Origin: Gammaproteobacteria bacterium
GTDB lineage: Bacteria; Pseudomonadota; Gammaproteobacteria; JAUIAT01
Assembly: GCA_030425295.1 (NCBI GenBank)
Contig: JAUIAT010000002.1
Location: 1-64,000, forward strand
Reading direction: 5' to 3'
DNA: 64,000 bases
Shown here: in pieces, positions 8,919 through 18,254 of the stretch
Numbering within the stretch: position 1 is the first letter of the stretch
Layout of the letters: every line of letters begins with the position of its first letter
The notes under the pieces: model-generated
Seen by the model: only the letters and a program-made list of their open reading frames with translations
Database searches by the model: none
Told to the model about the DNA's origin: nothing
Translations under genes and position numbers: made by a program

Positions 8919-9056
8919 ACTGAAGCAAAAAGCTTCGTGATATCGATTCAGGTGGTTATTGTAGCATTTCCAGATTTATGCGCAAGCTTATTTTTTAAGT
9001 TTTTCAACGGCGGATGACAATTAGTATTGCAACTTGAAATTTATACTGGCACATAC

Positions 9057-9087
9057 AAAAACCCACACTTCCAAAGGAAAGTGTGGG
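9057..9087 (-). terminator. Rho-independent terminator after csrA
   Basis: On the minus strand the stem CCCACACTT-CC/GG-AAAGTGTGGG, with a small loop and one bulge, is followed by TTTTT. It begins 24 bp after the csrA stop and separates csrA from the tRNA genes. Confidence 0.88.
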
Positions 9088-9110
9088 CTTGCTATAAAAA
9101 AATCTACTAA

Positions 9111-9320
9111 CTACTTATCTTCAGCTTCAGTAGCCTCAGAGCCACCTTCAACGTCATGTTCTTGCTGAATTCTCTGATAAATTTCTTCACGGTGAACAGA
9201 AACATTTTTAGGTGCGTTTATACCAAGTCTAACTTGATGACCTTTAACACCTAAAACAGTTACAGTAACATCGTCACCTATTATAATTGTTTCACCAATA
9301 CGTCGAGTTAATATTAACAT
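9111..9320 (-). CDS. csrA: Carbon storage regulator CsrA
   Basis: CsrA is a small RNA-binding dimer that represses or stabilises mRNAs through GGA sites; in intracellular Legionellales it controls the switch between replication and transmission. The 69-residue protein has the typical start [12 protein letters not shown], the core [13 protein letters not shown] and HREEIY, followed by a Glu-rich tail. The ATG at 9320 follows AGGAGG at ideal spacing. The stop is followed by a strong terminator. Upstream lies alaS, as in E. coli. The gap 9321-9650 carries no gene; it holds the csrA leader, a 15-bp palindrome and a hairpin after alaS. Confidence 0.97.
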   Translation of the reverse strand: MLILTRRIGETIIIGDDVTVTVLGVKGHQVRLGINAPKNVSVHREEIYQRIQQEHDVEGGSEATEAEDK

Positions 9321-9368
9321 TTCGACCTCCTGTTAATCCTGTAAATGCCCTTTATACCGACAAGTATA

Positions 9369-9383
9369 GTTCATATTATGAAC
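9369..9383. promoter_or_regulatory. Perfect 15-bp palindrome upstream of csrA
   Basis: GTTCATATTATGAAC is a perfect palindrome with 7-bp arms around a single central base, about 50 bp upstream of the csrA start. It could be an operator or part of the csrA promoter (TATACT and TATAAA lie between it and the gene). No known regulator site was recognised. Confidence 0.35.
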
Positions 9384-9615
9384 AATGCTATTTATTAACA
9401 AAATTAAATTATCTGAAACCTTGCCAGGCATGCATTTTAAAAACACATAAACTCGTTCATGTAGCGAATTTAAATCTATTTTCGAATCAAATTCGTGACC
9501 ATTTTTTTACCAATTAATTTATGTGGCGACAATTCTACAACAAAAAATATACAGTGTCTAGAAGTTTTTTATAAATATATTCAATAAGATAAAGGCGAGA
9601 ATTAAAGCGGTCAGC

Positions 9616-9640
9616 TCACCCCTTGCAGTACAAGGGGTGA
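9616..9640. terminator. Perfect hairpin after alaS
   Basis: TCACCCCTTG and CAAGGGGTGA form a perfect 10-bp stem with a 5-base loop 11 bp after the alaS stop. There is no T run on the minus strand, so it may protect a 3' end, act as a weak terminator, or be a relic of the TCACCCC-type palindromes seen elsewhere in this window (33352). Confidence 0.45.
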
Positions 9641-9650
9641 ACAGAACAAA

Positions 9651-12251
9651 TTAATTCTCAAGATTAGAGACTATCCAGTCTTTTGAATCGGAAAGGGCTT
9701 TAGTTAAATTACCAGGATTAGCACCACCGCCTTGAGCCATGGTTGGCTTACCGCCACCTTTGCCACCTACAATCCCTGAAGCAAAGCGCACTAAATCACC
9801 AGCTTTTACTTTATTTACACAGCCATCAGTAACTCCGCCTATTATCTGTACCTTACCATCATTTATAGCCGCTAATAAGATTACAGCATCACCTAAAGAG
9901 CTTTTCAATTGATCAACCGCTTCCCTTAGTGACTTAGCATGGGCGCCTGGAATATCTGCCACTACAACTGAGATGCCATTTATCTTTTCAGACCTTGAAG
10001 CAATATCCCTAACCTGCATTGAAATCAATTTAGACATTAAACTATCAATAGTTTTGTCTTTTTCTTGAAGTTGAGACAAAACCCCCTTGATTGATTCATT
10101 AAAACTTGCAGGGTCACTCTTCAAAATTTTTGCAGCAGTGACAACACTATTTTCAAGTTTTTGCGCCCAATCTAAAGCACCTTGCCCCGTACAAGCAACA
10201 ATACGCCTAACACCAGAGGCCACGCCCTCTTCAGAAATTATTTTGAAAAAACCAATATCACCGGTACTTTGCACATGAGTACCGCCACAGGGCTCCATTG
10301 ATACATCACCATACTGAAGTACGCGTAGTTTATCTCCGTATCTCTCACCAAATAGTACAGTTGCTCCAGCCTCTTTGGCCTCATCAACAGACATATGGTG
10401 TATTTCACCATGAATATTTTGACGAATAGCAGCATTAACTTGCTTTTCTAATTCTACAATTTCGCCCCTGGTCAATGGATCAAAATGAACAAAATCAAAC
10501 CTTAACCTATCAGGCTCAACCAAAGAACCTTTTTGCTTAGCATGCTCACCTAAAACTTTATGTAAAGCTGAGTGCAGTAAGTGGGTAGCGGAGTGGTTCA
10601 GCATAATTGCTTGTCGCCTTGCAGAATTAACTTCTGCGCTTACTTCCTCTCCAAGCTTAAGTTCACCAGACTCTAAAATACCAATATGAGCGAATGCCTT
10701 ACCAAGCTTTTTCGTATCTATAACCTTAAAATTACAATTACTGGTCTTAATATAGCCAGCATCACCAACCTGACCACCAGACTCGGCATAAAAAGGCGTG
10801 CGATCAAGTATTACAACTGCCTGTTCACCTTCACTAACAACTCCAACTTGCTCATCATTAATAATTAAGGAAACAACATTACCCTTATCAGATGTATTAT
10901 GGTATCCACTAAATTTAGTCTCATCTTCAATCTGAATTTTACTATCTTTACTAACTTTAAAAGTACTTGCGGCCTGTGATTTGGCACGTTGGGCAGCCAT
11001 AGCTTCCTCAAACCCATCCTCATCTATTTGCAAACCATGCTCTCTTGCAATATCGGCTGTTAAATCAGGCGGGAATCCATAAGTGTCATATAGCTGGAAC
11101 ACTGACTCACCAGAAATTATTTTCCCATCTAAATTCCTAATCACATCTGTAAGAATTTTCATTCCGTCATCTAAAGTAGCTAAAAATTGCTCTTCCTCTC
11201 TATTTAAAACTTTTTGTATCAATTTTGATTGCTTTTCAAGCTCAGGATAAGCCTCACCCATAACTTTAACTAACTCAGGCACCAACTTGAAAAAGAAAGG
11301 TTTATTCTGACCAAGATGATGGCCATGACGTATCGCCCTTCTAATAATACGGCGTAATACATAACCCCTCCCCTCATTGGAAGGAGTAACACCATCCATA
11401 ACTAGAAAACATGTAGAACGAATATGATCAGCAATAACCCTGAGAGACGTTTGGTCTTTATTTTCAACACCCACAACCCTTGCTGCAGCAGTCATTAAAT
11501 CTTGAAATACGTCAATATGATAATTATCATGCACATTTTGCATAACTGCAGAAATACGCTCCAAGCCCATTCCAGTATCAACAGAAGGTTTTGGTAATGG
11601 AGTTAATTTACCATCGGATGCACGGTTGAACTCCATAAATACAAGATTCCAAATCTCGATATAACGATCTCCTTCCTCGCCTAAACCAGGAGGGTCACCA
11701 GCAATTCCTTCACCATGATCGTAGAAAATCTCAGAACAAGGACCACATGGGCCAGTGTCTCCCATAGACCAAAAATTATCCGCTTCACCGCACTTAGAAA
11801 AACGCTTAGGGTCTATCTTCATTTCATTTAGCCAAATATCTTCGGCATCAGTATCTGTCTCAAACACAGTTACCCAGAGTTTCTCTGCCGGCAAGCCTAA
11901 AACTTTGGTTAAGAATGTCCAGGCAAAATTGATAGCATCACGTTTAAAATAATCGCCAAAACTGAAGTTACCAAGCATTTCAAAAAATGTATGATGCCTA
12001 GCGGTGTAACCCACATTATCAAGGTCGTTATGCTTACCTCCTGCACGAACACAACGCTGCACAGTTGTAGCACGAGTATTTTTCGGCTTATTAACACCTA
12101 AAAAATTATCCTTAAATTGGACCATACCAGCATTTGTGAACAAGAGTGTTGGATCATTAGTCGGAACAAGCGAACTACTAGGGATAACCTGATGCCCACT
12201 ATCTTTGAAAAATTCGATAAATTTATTACGCAATTCGTTTGTACTAATCAT
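9651..12251 (-). CDS. alaS: Alanyl-tRNA synthetase
   Basis: The enzyme charges tRNA-Ala and edits mischarged Ser and Gly. The 866-residue length matches bacterial AlaRS (E. coli 876). Visible features are the class II catalytic domain (HHTFFEMLGNFSFGD; GMGLERI), the editing-domain zinc ligands HSATH near residue 550 and CGGTH near 655, and the C-Ala tail with GGKGGGKPTMAQGGG. It starts with ATG overlapping the recX stop by 8 nt, so translation of recX and alaS is probably coupled. It belongs to the conserved recA-recX-alaS-csrA series. Nothing unusual was seen. Confidence 0.98.
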   Translation of the reverse strand: MISTNELRNKFIEFFKDSGHQVIPSSSLVPTNDPTLLFTNAGMVQFKDNFLGVNKPKNTRATTVQRCVRAGGKHNDLDNVGYTARHHTFFEMLGNFSFGDYFKRDAINFAWTFLTKVLGLPAEKLWVTVFETDTDAEDIWLNEMKIDPKRFSKCGEADNFWSMGDTGPCGPCSEIFYDHGEGIAGDPPGLGEEGDRYIEIWNLVFMEFNRASDGKLTPLPKPSVDTGMGLERISAVMQNVHDNYHIDVFQDLMTAAARVVGVENKDQTSLRVIADHIRSTCFLVMDGVTPSNEGRGYVLRRIIRRAIRHGHHLGQNKPFFFKLVPELVKVMGEAYPELEKQSKLIQKVLNREEEQFLATLDDGMKILTDVIRNLDGKIISGESVFQLYDTYGFPPDLTADIAREHGLQIDEDGFEEAMAAQRAKSQAASTFKVSKDSKIQIEDETKFSGYHNTSDKGNVVSLIINDEQVGVVSEGEQAVVILDRTPFYAESGGQVGDAGYIKTSNCNFKVIDTKKLGKAFAHIGILESGELKLGEEVSAEVNSARRQAIMLNHSATHLLHSALHKVLGEHAKQKGSLVEPDRLRFDFVHFDPLTRGEIVELEKQVNAAIRQNIHGEIHHMSVDEAKEAGATVLFGERYGDKLRVLQYGDVSMEPCGGTHVQSTGDIGFFKIISEEGVASGVRRIVACTGQGALDWAQKLENSVVTAAKILKSDPASFNESIKGVLSQLQEKDKTIDSLMSKLISMQVRDIASRSEKINGISVVVADIPGAHAKSLREAVDQLKSSLGDAVILLAAINDGKVQIIGGVTDGCVNKVKAGDLVRFASGIVGGKGGGKPTMAQGGGANPGNLTKALSDSKDWIVSNLEN

Positions 12252-12744
12252 TAGGCAGCGCCCTATTTTCTCTAATTATTTTTTTAATTTGTTCGTGGGT
12301 AAAACCGCGTTGCTGCATGTAACGGATACATTTTGACCTATTTTTTAGATCATCCAAATTAAGGTCTGCAAAGCGCCTTGTAAATAACTCTGAAGCAGAT
12401 TCATCCCATTTGCTTTTATAATAAGACATAGCATCTAAAACAAGCGCATCAGAAATGCCACGCCTAGTTAACTCCCACTCAATTTTAACTGGACCATAGC
12501 AGAATTGAAAACGAAATCGCACAAATTCGTGCGCAAACCTTTCATCACTGATCCAACCTTCTTTTTTACAACGCTCAAGAGTAGATTCTCTAGCTTCTTT
12601 AGAATATTTTTTCTGCTCAAGTTTAGTCATTAGCTCCTTGCAAGAATGCTCTCGCCTCGCAAGCATCCTTAAAGCACAAGCTAAAGCCTTCTCGTTTTCG
12701 AGATCTTGTTCGTTTTGAGTTATTTCAAAAAGTTCAGAATCCAT
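12244..12744 (-). CDS. recX: Regulatory protein RecX
   Basis: RecX binds RecA filaments and limits their extension. The protein of about 166 residues carries the family features ALRMLARREHSCKEL near the N-terminus, GWISDERFAHEFVRFR in the middle and YMQQRGFTHEQIKKII at the end, which correspond to RecX three-helix repeats. I prefer the ATG at 12744; an in-frame GTG at 12771 would add nine residues. It lies 138 bp after recA with a terminator between them, so recX is made either by read-through or from its own promoter. Its stop overlaps alaS. Confidence 0.93.
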   Translation of the reverse strand: MDSELFEITQNEQDLENEKALACALRMLARREHSCKELMTKLEQKKYSKEARESTLERCKKEGWISDERFAHEFVRFRFQFCYGPVKIEWELTRRGISDALVLDAMSYYKSKWDESASELFTRRFADLNLDDLKNRSKCIRYMQQRGFTHEQIKKIIRENRALPND

Positions 12745-12830
12745 TGATAAACCAACAAAAATGAGACCCACCCAATATACTAAATAGGCGCAACAGCTGC
12801 AACATAATACAGCTTATCAACAGCAAATAG

Positions 12831-12860
12831 AAAAAATCCGCACTGCGTTAAACAGCGCGG
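12831..12860 (-). terminator. Rho-independent terminator after recA
   Basis: On the minus strand CCGCGCTG/CAGTGCGG forms an 8-bp stem (one G-T pair) around TTAACG, followed by A and six T residues. It lies just after the recA stop, so it would reduce transcription from recA into recX, as in other gammaproteobacteria. Confidence 0.85.
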
Positions 12861-12881
12861 AATAAAAATAGGACCTGTTGA

Positions 12882-13928
12882 CTAAGCTTCTTCTAAAATA
12901 GCTTCAGCTTTTTCATTTGTTTTACTTTCAGCAGAGGTTTTTTGAAGAAGTTTAGCGCGAATTTGCGAATCAATTTCTAGTGCAACTTCTGGATTACTCT
13001 TTAAATACTCGCGAACATTTTCTTTACCCTGCCCAATACGAGTGCTTTTATAGCTATACCAAGAACCAGCCTTATCAACTAACCCTTGCTGCACACCAAG
13101 ATCAATAATTTCACTCTCGCGAGAAATACCTTCTCCATACAAAATATCAAACTCGGCTTTCTTAAATGGAGGTGCAACCTTGTTTTTAACAACTTTCACA
13201 CGAGTTTCGTTACCAAGAATTTCATCACCCTTTTTAACCGCACCGATACGGCGAATATCCAAACGAACTGAAGCATAAAACTTAAGAGCATTACCACCTG
13301 TAGTAGTTTCGGGATTACCGAACATAACGCCAATTTTCTGCCTAATTTGATTAATAAATACCACTAGAGTATTAGAACGTTTGATATTACCTGTTAATTT
13401 ACGCAGTGCTTGAGACATTAAGCGAGCTTGAAGCCCCATATGGGAATCCCCCATTTCTCCTTCAATTTCAGCTTTTGGTGTAAGAGCTGCAACAGAGTCA
13501 ACAATTACGATATCAACCGCACCTGAGCGAACCAACATATCTGTAATTTCTAGAGCTTGCTCACCAGTATCTGGCTGAGAAACGACTAATTCGTCAACAT
13601 TAACACCTAACTTTTCAGCATAAACTGGATCTAAGGCATGCTCAGCATCAACAAATGCTGCAGTACCACCAGCTTTTTGGCATTCTGCAATTGCTTGCAA
13701 AGTAAGTGTTGTCTTACCAGAAGATTCAGGGCCATAAATTTCTACAATTCTCCCCTTAGGCAAACCGCCGACACCTAAAGCTATATCAATACTTAAAGAT
13801 CCTGTAGAAATGACTTCAATATCTTTAATAGCGCTTGAATCACCTAAGCGCATAACCGAGCCTTTACCAAATTGGCGCTCAATTTGACCTAACGCCGCAC
13901 CTAATGCTTTTTGTTTATTGTCGTCCAT
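12882..13928 (-). CDS. recA: Recombinase RecA
   Basis: RecA forms filaments on single-stranded DNA, performs strand exchange and acts as a co-protease for LexA-type repressors. The protein has 348 residues (E. coli 353). Walker A GPESSGKT is at 66-73; [20 protein letters not shown] and the L2 loop around [11 protein letters not shown] are intact. The C-terminus is acidic (ETKTNE-type, AILEEA). No CTGT-N8-ACAG LexA box is visible between the gene and tRNA-Arg (13929-14058). The gene is preceded by GAGGGAG as ribosome binding site. Confidence 0.99.
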   Translation of the reverse strand: MDDNKQKALGAALGQIERQFGKGSVMRLGDSSAIKDIEVISTGSLSIDIALGVGGLPKGRIVEIYGPESSGKTTLTLQAIAECQKAGGTAAFVDAEHALDPVYAEKLGVNVDELVVSQPDTGEQALEITDMLVRSGAVDIVIVDSVAALTPKAEIEGEMGDSHMGLQARLMSQALRKLTGNIKRSNTLVVFINQIRQKIGVMFGNPETTTGGNALKFYASVRLDIRRIGAVKKGDEILGNETRVKVVKNKVAPPFKKAEFDILYGEGISRESEIIDLGVQQGLVDKAGSWYSYKSTRIGQGKENVREYLKSNPEVALEIDSQIRAKLLQKTSAESKTNEKAEAILEEA

Positions 13929-14058
13929 TGCGACTCCCTCTCAAGTTTAGAATAAAAGACCACTCGCCACTTGCCAGCAAAACTTTTTAGGCAACAGGAA
14001 ATTGGCTCTCACCAGAAAATGGGATGATCCCTTCCCCTTTTCCGTTATTACCGTTAAT

Positions 14059-14135
14059 TGGCGCGCCCGGAGGGATTCGAACCCCCGACCACCTGGTTCG
14101 AAGCCAGGTACTCTATCCAGCTGAGCTACAGGCGC
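14059..14135 (-). tRNA. tRNA-Arg (anticodon TCG)
   Basis: A 77-nt cloverleaf reads on the minus strand from GCGCCTG to CGGGCGC, with one G-T acceptor pair, discriminator G and encoded CCA. The anticodon arm is CCTGG-CTTCGAA-CCAGG, giving TCG, which reads CGA and CGG. The sequence is close to tRNA-Arg(ACG) at 8729 in the D arm (CTCAGCTGGATAGAG), so the two are paralogs. It lies upstream of recA on the same strand. Confidence 0.96.
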
Positions 14136-14192
14136 TAAATAATTATCTTAGGAGATGATTGTAACATGAATCAATATTGGGGCAACCTGGTA

Positions 14193-14206
14193 TTTTGTGC
14201 ACAAAA
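14193..14206. promoter_or_regulatory. Perfect 14-bp palindrome before the 275-residue gene
   Basis: TTTTGTGCACAAAA is a perfect palindrome in the space between tRNA-Arg and the plus-strand orphan gene at 14264. It could be an operator for either side. No known binding protein was recognised. Confidence 0.3.
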
Positions 14207-14263
14207 AAGCTAAATTAATTCTATGGTAATACGTTAACTAATTGCTATAAGAGCATAAGAAAA

Positions 14264-15091
14264 ATGGCATTTACACAATCAATTTTTAAAAAACAAAAAA
14301 AAGCAAAAGTAGTTAATCATTTTAGATTTTGCCAACTATTAAGCCCTATTGATATGTATTACGGAGGAAACTGTTTCGCATATTCTGTACTATTTCATGA
14401 TTTCATTCTAGCTCACCACAAACTAGATAAACCTATAAACTACAAACCTCTTGCTGAATCTTTAAACTGCTACCCCATAACTCTCAGACGCAAACTACAA
14501 GACTATCAAAATATAAGCAGAAATCCCATTAAAGAACTAACATCTGCAGAGAATCAACTTACAAATAGAGCAATGAATTTATTTGGTATTAGCTGTTACA
14601 TAGCAGAAAACATACAAGCATTAAGGGGTTCAAAAAAGGATAATTTTTTTAGCTTCTTGGAATACTCCGACTTTAACCAAAAAATATTAGGGCAATATTT
14701 GTCACACGAAACAGTAATATACCAACCGAATCACACAGAGATTCATTTTTTCTGTTCTATAACGGGAGCTCACATTATTAGATTAAATGAAAATTTTAAC
14801 TCTGAATCAATAAATGACATAGTTGAATTACAGAAAGAATTAACCAAAGCAATGGGAGGTCTTTTTTTAAGACTAGGAATTATAAAACTTGATACTAACG
14901 ACATATTTTTTAAACTGGAAAGTTTAAAAATAGATAAAAACAGAAACAGCTATAACAGATATATACTCGATAATGGAATAGATATAAAAAGCAGAGTCAA
15001 ACATATGACCAATCAAATTAAGCAATACGAAGCAACACAAAAAGCTAAAGACAATTTTTTGCCGGCGCTAAATCCAGCATACCGCAGATAA
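14264..15091 (+). CDS. Hypothetical protein, 275 residues, possible papain-like cysteine protease
   Basis: I do not recognise the family. The protein has no signal peptide or membrane segment and starts with a Lys-rich run (KKQKKAK). Near the N-terminus YYGGNCFAYS places Cys37 in a Gly-Asn-Cys context at the start of a probable helix. GAHIIRLNENFN places His170 followed by Asn175/Asn177 with the spacing seen in papain-like folds such as the C58 (YopT-type) bacterial effectors. This is a motif-level suggestion only. The gene stands alone, converging on lplA with 3 bp between the stops. It may encode a secreted effector. Confidence 0.75.
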   Translation: MAFTQSIFKKQKKAKVVNHFRFCQLLSPIDMYYGGNCFAYSVLFHDFILAHHKLDKPINYKPLAESLNCYPITLRRKLQDYQNISRNPIKELTSAENQLTNRAMNLFGISCYIAENIQALRGSKKDNFFSFLEYSDFNQKILGQYLSHETVIYQPNHTEIHFFCSITGAHIIRLNENFNSESINDIVELQKELTKAMGGLFLRLGIIKLDTNDIFFKLESLKIDKNRNSYNRYILDNGIDIKSRVKHMTNQIKQYEATQKAKDNFLPALNPAYRR

Positions 15092-15094
15092 ATA

Positions 15095-16120
15095 TCAAGC
15101 TAATTCGCGAAGCAACCAATTAGCTAGATCATCTACACAATTTGCTAAATCTGGAAAGTGCAGCTTTGCCCTATCCATAACTGATGAGATCGCAGAAGGA
15201 GAATATTTAACCCCCACAGAAGATTCAGCCAGCCAATCAATAAAATCTGGAAATAAAGAATCAGAAAATATTTGAATATCTCGAATTATACCCTTATTAA
15301 CCAGACAACGAATATCAATAGTCCCCCAATCAAATCTGGTATTAAATTGGTGATTAAATTCCAAGGTGCGTCCAAATCGCCAATCCCAAGATTTAAGTAG
15401 ATTGTAAGTTTCAGCTAAGTCGGGGTGCTGACCGACTATTGATTCATCCCAAGTTTGAATATTAGATTGAGCTCCATGATACTGCCAAAACGCATCAATC
15501 AAAGTTGAAACCAAAGCATCATGATGAAGTTCTTCGTTAATTTCCGTTAAATTTGCCACACGAGAACGTACAGACTTAACACCCTTAGCCTCAAGTTTTT
15601 TCTTATTTGGATTTAAGTAACTCTGAAGATTGCTCATATCAACATTAATCAAGATAGTGCCGTGATGAAAACTCCCATGCTGAGTCTGCCGAAAAGCGCT
15701 ACCTGATACTTTACGTTGGCTAGCATTATGATTAACAACAAGATCATTTCTACCTTGAGCTTTGGCTTCAATATCATGCGCACGCAAAGCATTAATTACA
15801 ATTTGCAAATTTGCTTCTTTATCATATACATCTTTACCACCCAAAAACGTAAAGTTGGTATTTCCAAGGTCCTGATAAACTGCACCCCCACCGCTCTGCC
15901 TTCTAGTTAGCAGAATATTATTACTCTCCATTTTTTCTAAATGACATTCAACCCAAGGATTCTGGGCTCTGCCGATAACCACAGTTGGCGCATTGCGCCA
16001 TAAATACAACATTAATTCATCAGGCTTTAACTGTCGAAAAAGCCAGTCCTCAAGAGCCAAGTTAAAATATGGTTCATTTGAGTCAGAAATGTGGACTGTA
16101 AGCTTTGGTTGTGTCATCAT
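15095..16120 (-). CDS. lplA: Lipoate-protein ligase A
   Basis: The enzyme activates free lipoate with ATP and attaches it to E2 subunits and GcvH, allowing use of scavenged lipoate. The protein has 341 residues (E. coli LplA 338). Motifs: LALEDWLF near 22, RRQSGGGAVYQD at 73-84, the lysine in RKVSGSA near 137 and HHGTILINVDM. The C-terminal domain of the longer E. coli type is present (WRFGRTLEFNHQF). Two adjacent ATG codons start the gene; either is possible. Scavenging fits an intracellular lifestyle (inference). Confidence 0.95.
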   Translation of the reverse strand: MMTQPKLTVHISDSNEPYFNLALEDWLFRQLKPDELMLYLWRNAPTVVIGRAQNPWVECHLEKMESNNILLTRRQSGGGAVYQDLGNTNFTFLGGKDVYDKEANLQIVINALRAHDIEAKAQGRNDLVVNHNASQRKVSGSAFRQTQHGSFHHGTILINVDMSNLQSYLNPNKKKLEAKGVKSVRSRVANLTEINEELHHDALVSTLIDAFWQYHGAQSNIQTWDESIVGQHPDLAETYNLLKSWDWRFGRTLEFNHQFNTRFDWGTIDIRCLVNKGIIRDIQIFSDSLFPDFIDWLAESSVGVKYSPSAISSVMDRAKLHFPDLANCVDDLANWLLRELA

Positions 16121-16211
16121 CTACTCACGAATTAATTCCATGCCGTTAAGCGGCTTAGCTGCTCAATCTAAATAATGGCTATATTATAACAAATTTAGAA
16201 TACAAATTGAT

Positions 16212-18254
16212 ATGCACTCTACAAGCACTCTCCAAACTGTAGTTTTTTATGTCCATCAACACCCTGGAATCGGCTGGTTCGTTGCTTTTCTAGCAGCGTT
16301 CATTGAGGCCTTGGCCATAGTTGGCAGCTTAGTACCAGGCTCGGTAACTATGACTGCCGTAGGTCTGTTAGCAGGAACCGCAGTTATGTCACTGTGGACT
16401 GCTCTTGCATGGTCAACACTTGGAGCTCTAACTGGCGACGTATTAAGCTATTGGATTGGTCATCACTTTAAAGAACGACTATTAACTATTTGGCCCATAA
16501 GCAAATTCCCTCAATGGATTGAAAAAAGCAAACATTTCATTCGCGAGCATGGTAAAAAAAGCGTTGTTATTGGCCGGTTTATTGCACCAATGCGCTCAAT
16601 GGTACCAATGATAGCTGGTATGCTTGATATGCCTATACCAACCTTTATGCTAGCAGCACTAATATCAGCACTACTCTGGTCATTTGTTTACCTAATCCCG
16701 GGATTTCTACTTGGAGCACTTTCTGTTGAGTTACCAGCAGGAGCAGCTACAGAGCTTATACTTTTAGGCCTTAGCATAATAGTTGCAGCTTGGCTGATTA
16801 GTTGGACAACTAAACTTGTGTATACGAGTTTCAGCGCACGCTTTAAGCTAGCCATGATACTCAAATGGAAAGCATTGGAAGAAAACCATTCAATGCTTAG
16901 AAAAATATTTACCCCAAACCATAACCCACTAGAATACAGACCACTCGTTTATTTAGTATTATTCTCAATTCTTATAATTTTATTTGGTGTAACTACTTAC
17001 CAAGTAATCACGCAAACAGGGCTTTATACCCTTAACACACCAATTTATTTACTAATGCGAGATTTGCATAACGATGTCCTAACTAAGGCCAGCATTTTAA
17101 TTAGCATATTTGGCGGTGAAAACCACGCTCTAGCTCTTGTAGAGCTAGTAATAATCTCTTGGTGCTTAGCAAGGAAGCAATGGTGGCTAGCTCTTTGCTT
17201 TTTCTTTATAGCAGGCACGAGCGGATCCTCAATTATGATCTTAAAACATTTCATTGCCAGCCAAAGACCAGATGGGTTAGTCAAACAAAAAAGTTCTTTC
17301 TCTTTCCCAAGTGGCCACACAACAGCAGTATGTTCATATGTTGCTTTTACTTTTATTACTGCGGCCACCCAGATAAAACAAGAAAAGAGATGGATAAGTT
17401 ATTCAATAGCTGCCATTCTAATATTTATAACTGCTTTTTCTCGTATATACCTTACAGCTCACTGGTTCACAGATATACTTGGTGGACTAACCCTTGGCCT
17501 ATCTATTCTCTGCTTAACACTTGGAATTATGTATAGAGGGCCGAAGATAAAATTCAATCCTTATGAATTTATTGTAGTAGCAATTACAACATGGCTATTA
17601 ATATGCGGAATTTATACATACAAAAATTTTGACAAAATGCACAACAACTACCAATTAACCTGGCCTGAAACCGAATTAACCATGAAGTATTGGTGGAAAT
17701 TTGGCACAACAAAAGAATCACAGGCAAGTAGCGCACCAACTTTCCGTGTTAATCCAACTGGAAATCCAGTAATGCCCTTTAACTTCCAATATGTTGGCAA
17801 TCTTAATGAGCTAGAATCAAAATTAAACTCACTTGGGTGGATAGAAATACCAACAAATGGCAACTGGAAAAACATGATCAAAAGATATGTCATTCATCGT
17901 AAAAATCACAGACTACCTGTATTTCCTCAGATGCATCAAAACAATTCTCCAACACTTATGATGACGAAAAAAGGTGAAGGCCAAGCCCCTGCATTAATAA
18001 TAAGAATATGGCCCACAAATGCCATCATATCTGGATCCAATAAAAAATTCTGGCTTGGTAATGTAGAAATCTTTAAAGCTCCTTATCATCACTGGATATC
18101 TAAAGAGAGAGATCGACAACTAACAGCAATTAAAATTCTACAAAGAGACCTAAAACCTTACAAAACTAATATCGTTTCAACAAAAAACAAACAATCAACT
18201 GTTCGATGGGACGGCAAACAATTACTTTCAATAGGAGCTAGAAATGCCAGTTAA
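16212..18254 (+). CDS. lssY: LssY-type fusion: DedA + PAP2 phosphatase + LssY C-terminal domain
   Basis: A 680-residue membrane protein with three parts. Residues 1 to about 205 are a DedA/SNARE-associated domain (FIEALAIVGSLVPG; GRFIAPMRSMVPMIAG). About 235-440 is a PAP2-type acid phosphatase with motifs KHFIASQRP near 346, FPSGH near 366 and SRIYLTAHWFTD ending near 421. About 450-680 is the LssY C-terminal domain. The same arrangement occurs in Legionella LssY, encoded near the lss type I secretion genes there; no such genes are present here. The likely role is dephosphorylation of lipid or undecaprenyl phosphates in the inner membrane; the substrate is unknown. The 3' end overlaps pfk by 11 nt. 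Confidence 0.9.
   Translation: MHSTSTLQTVVFYVHQHPGIGWFVAFLAAFIEALAIVGSLVPGSVTMTAVGLLAGTAVMSLWTALAWSTLGALTGDVLSYWIGHHFKERLLTIWPISKFPQWIEKSKHFIREHGKKSVVIGRFIAPMRSMVPMIAGMLDMPIPTFMLAALISALLWSFVYLIPGFLLGALSVELPAGAATELILLGLSIIVAAWLISWTTKLVYTSFSARFKLAMILKWKALEENHSMLRKIFTPNHNPLEYRPLVYLVLFSILIILFGVTTYQVITQTGLYTLNTPIYLLMRDLHNDVLTKASILISIFGGENHALALVELVIISWCLARKQWWLALCFFFIAGTSGSSIMILKHFIASQRPDGLVKQKSSFSFPSGHTTAVCSYVAFTFITAATQIKQEKRWISYSIAAILIFITAFSRIYLTAHWFTDILGGLTLGLSILCLTLGIMYRGPKIKFNPYEFIVVAITTWLLICGIYTYKNFDKMHNNYQLTWPETELTMKYWWKFGTTKESQASSAPTFRVNPTGNPVMPFNFQYVGNLNELESKLNSLGWIEIPTNGNWKNMIKRYVIHRKNHRLPVFPQMHQNNSPTLMMTKKGEGQAPALIIRIWPTNAIISGSNKKFWLGNVEIFKAPYHHWISKERDRQLTAIKILQRDLKPYKTNIVSTKNKQSTVRWDGKQLLSIGARNAS

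Noticed and set aside
8608-8928. A 106-codon minus-strand frame
   Set aside because: It runs through tRNA-Arg and tRNA-Ser; its amino acid sequence is an artefact of tRNA DNA.
9010-9045. GACAATTAGTATTGCAACTTG as a MITE tip
   Set aside because: Only about 20 bases resemble the right tip; the outer terminal repeat is missing, so it is not counted as a copy.
12868-12884. AGGACCTGTTGACTA near the recA stop as a MITE tip
   Set aside because: The match is short and one-sided; the terminator explains the local structure.
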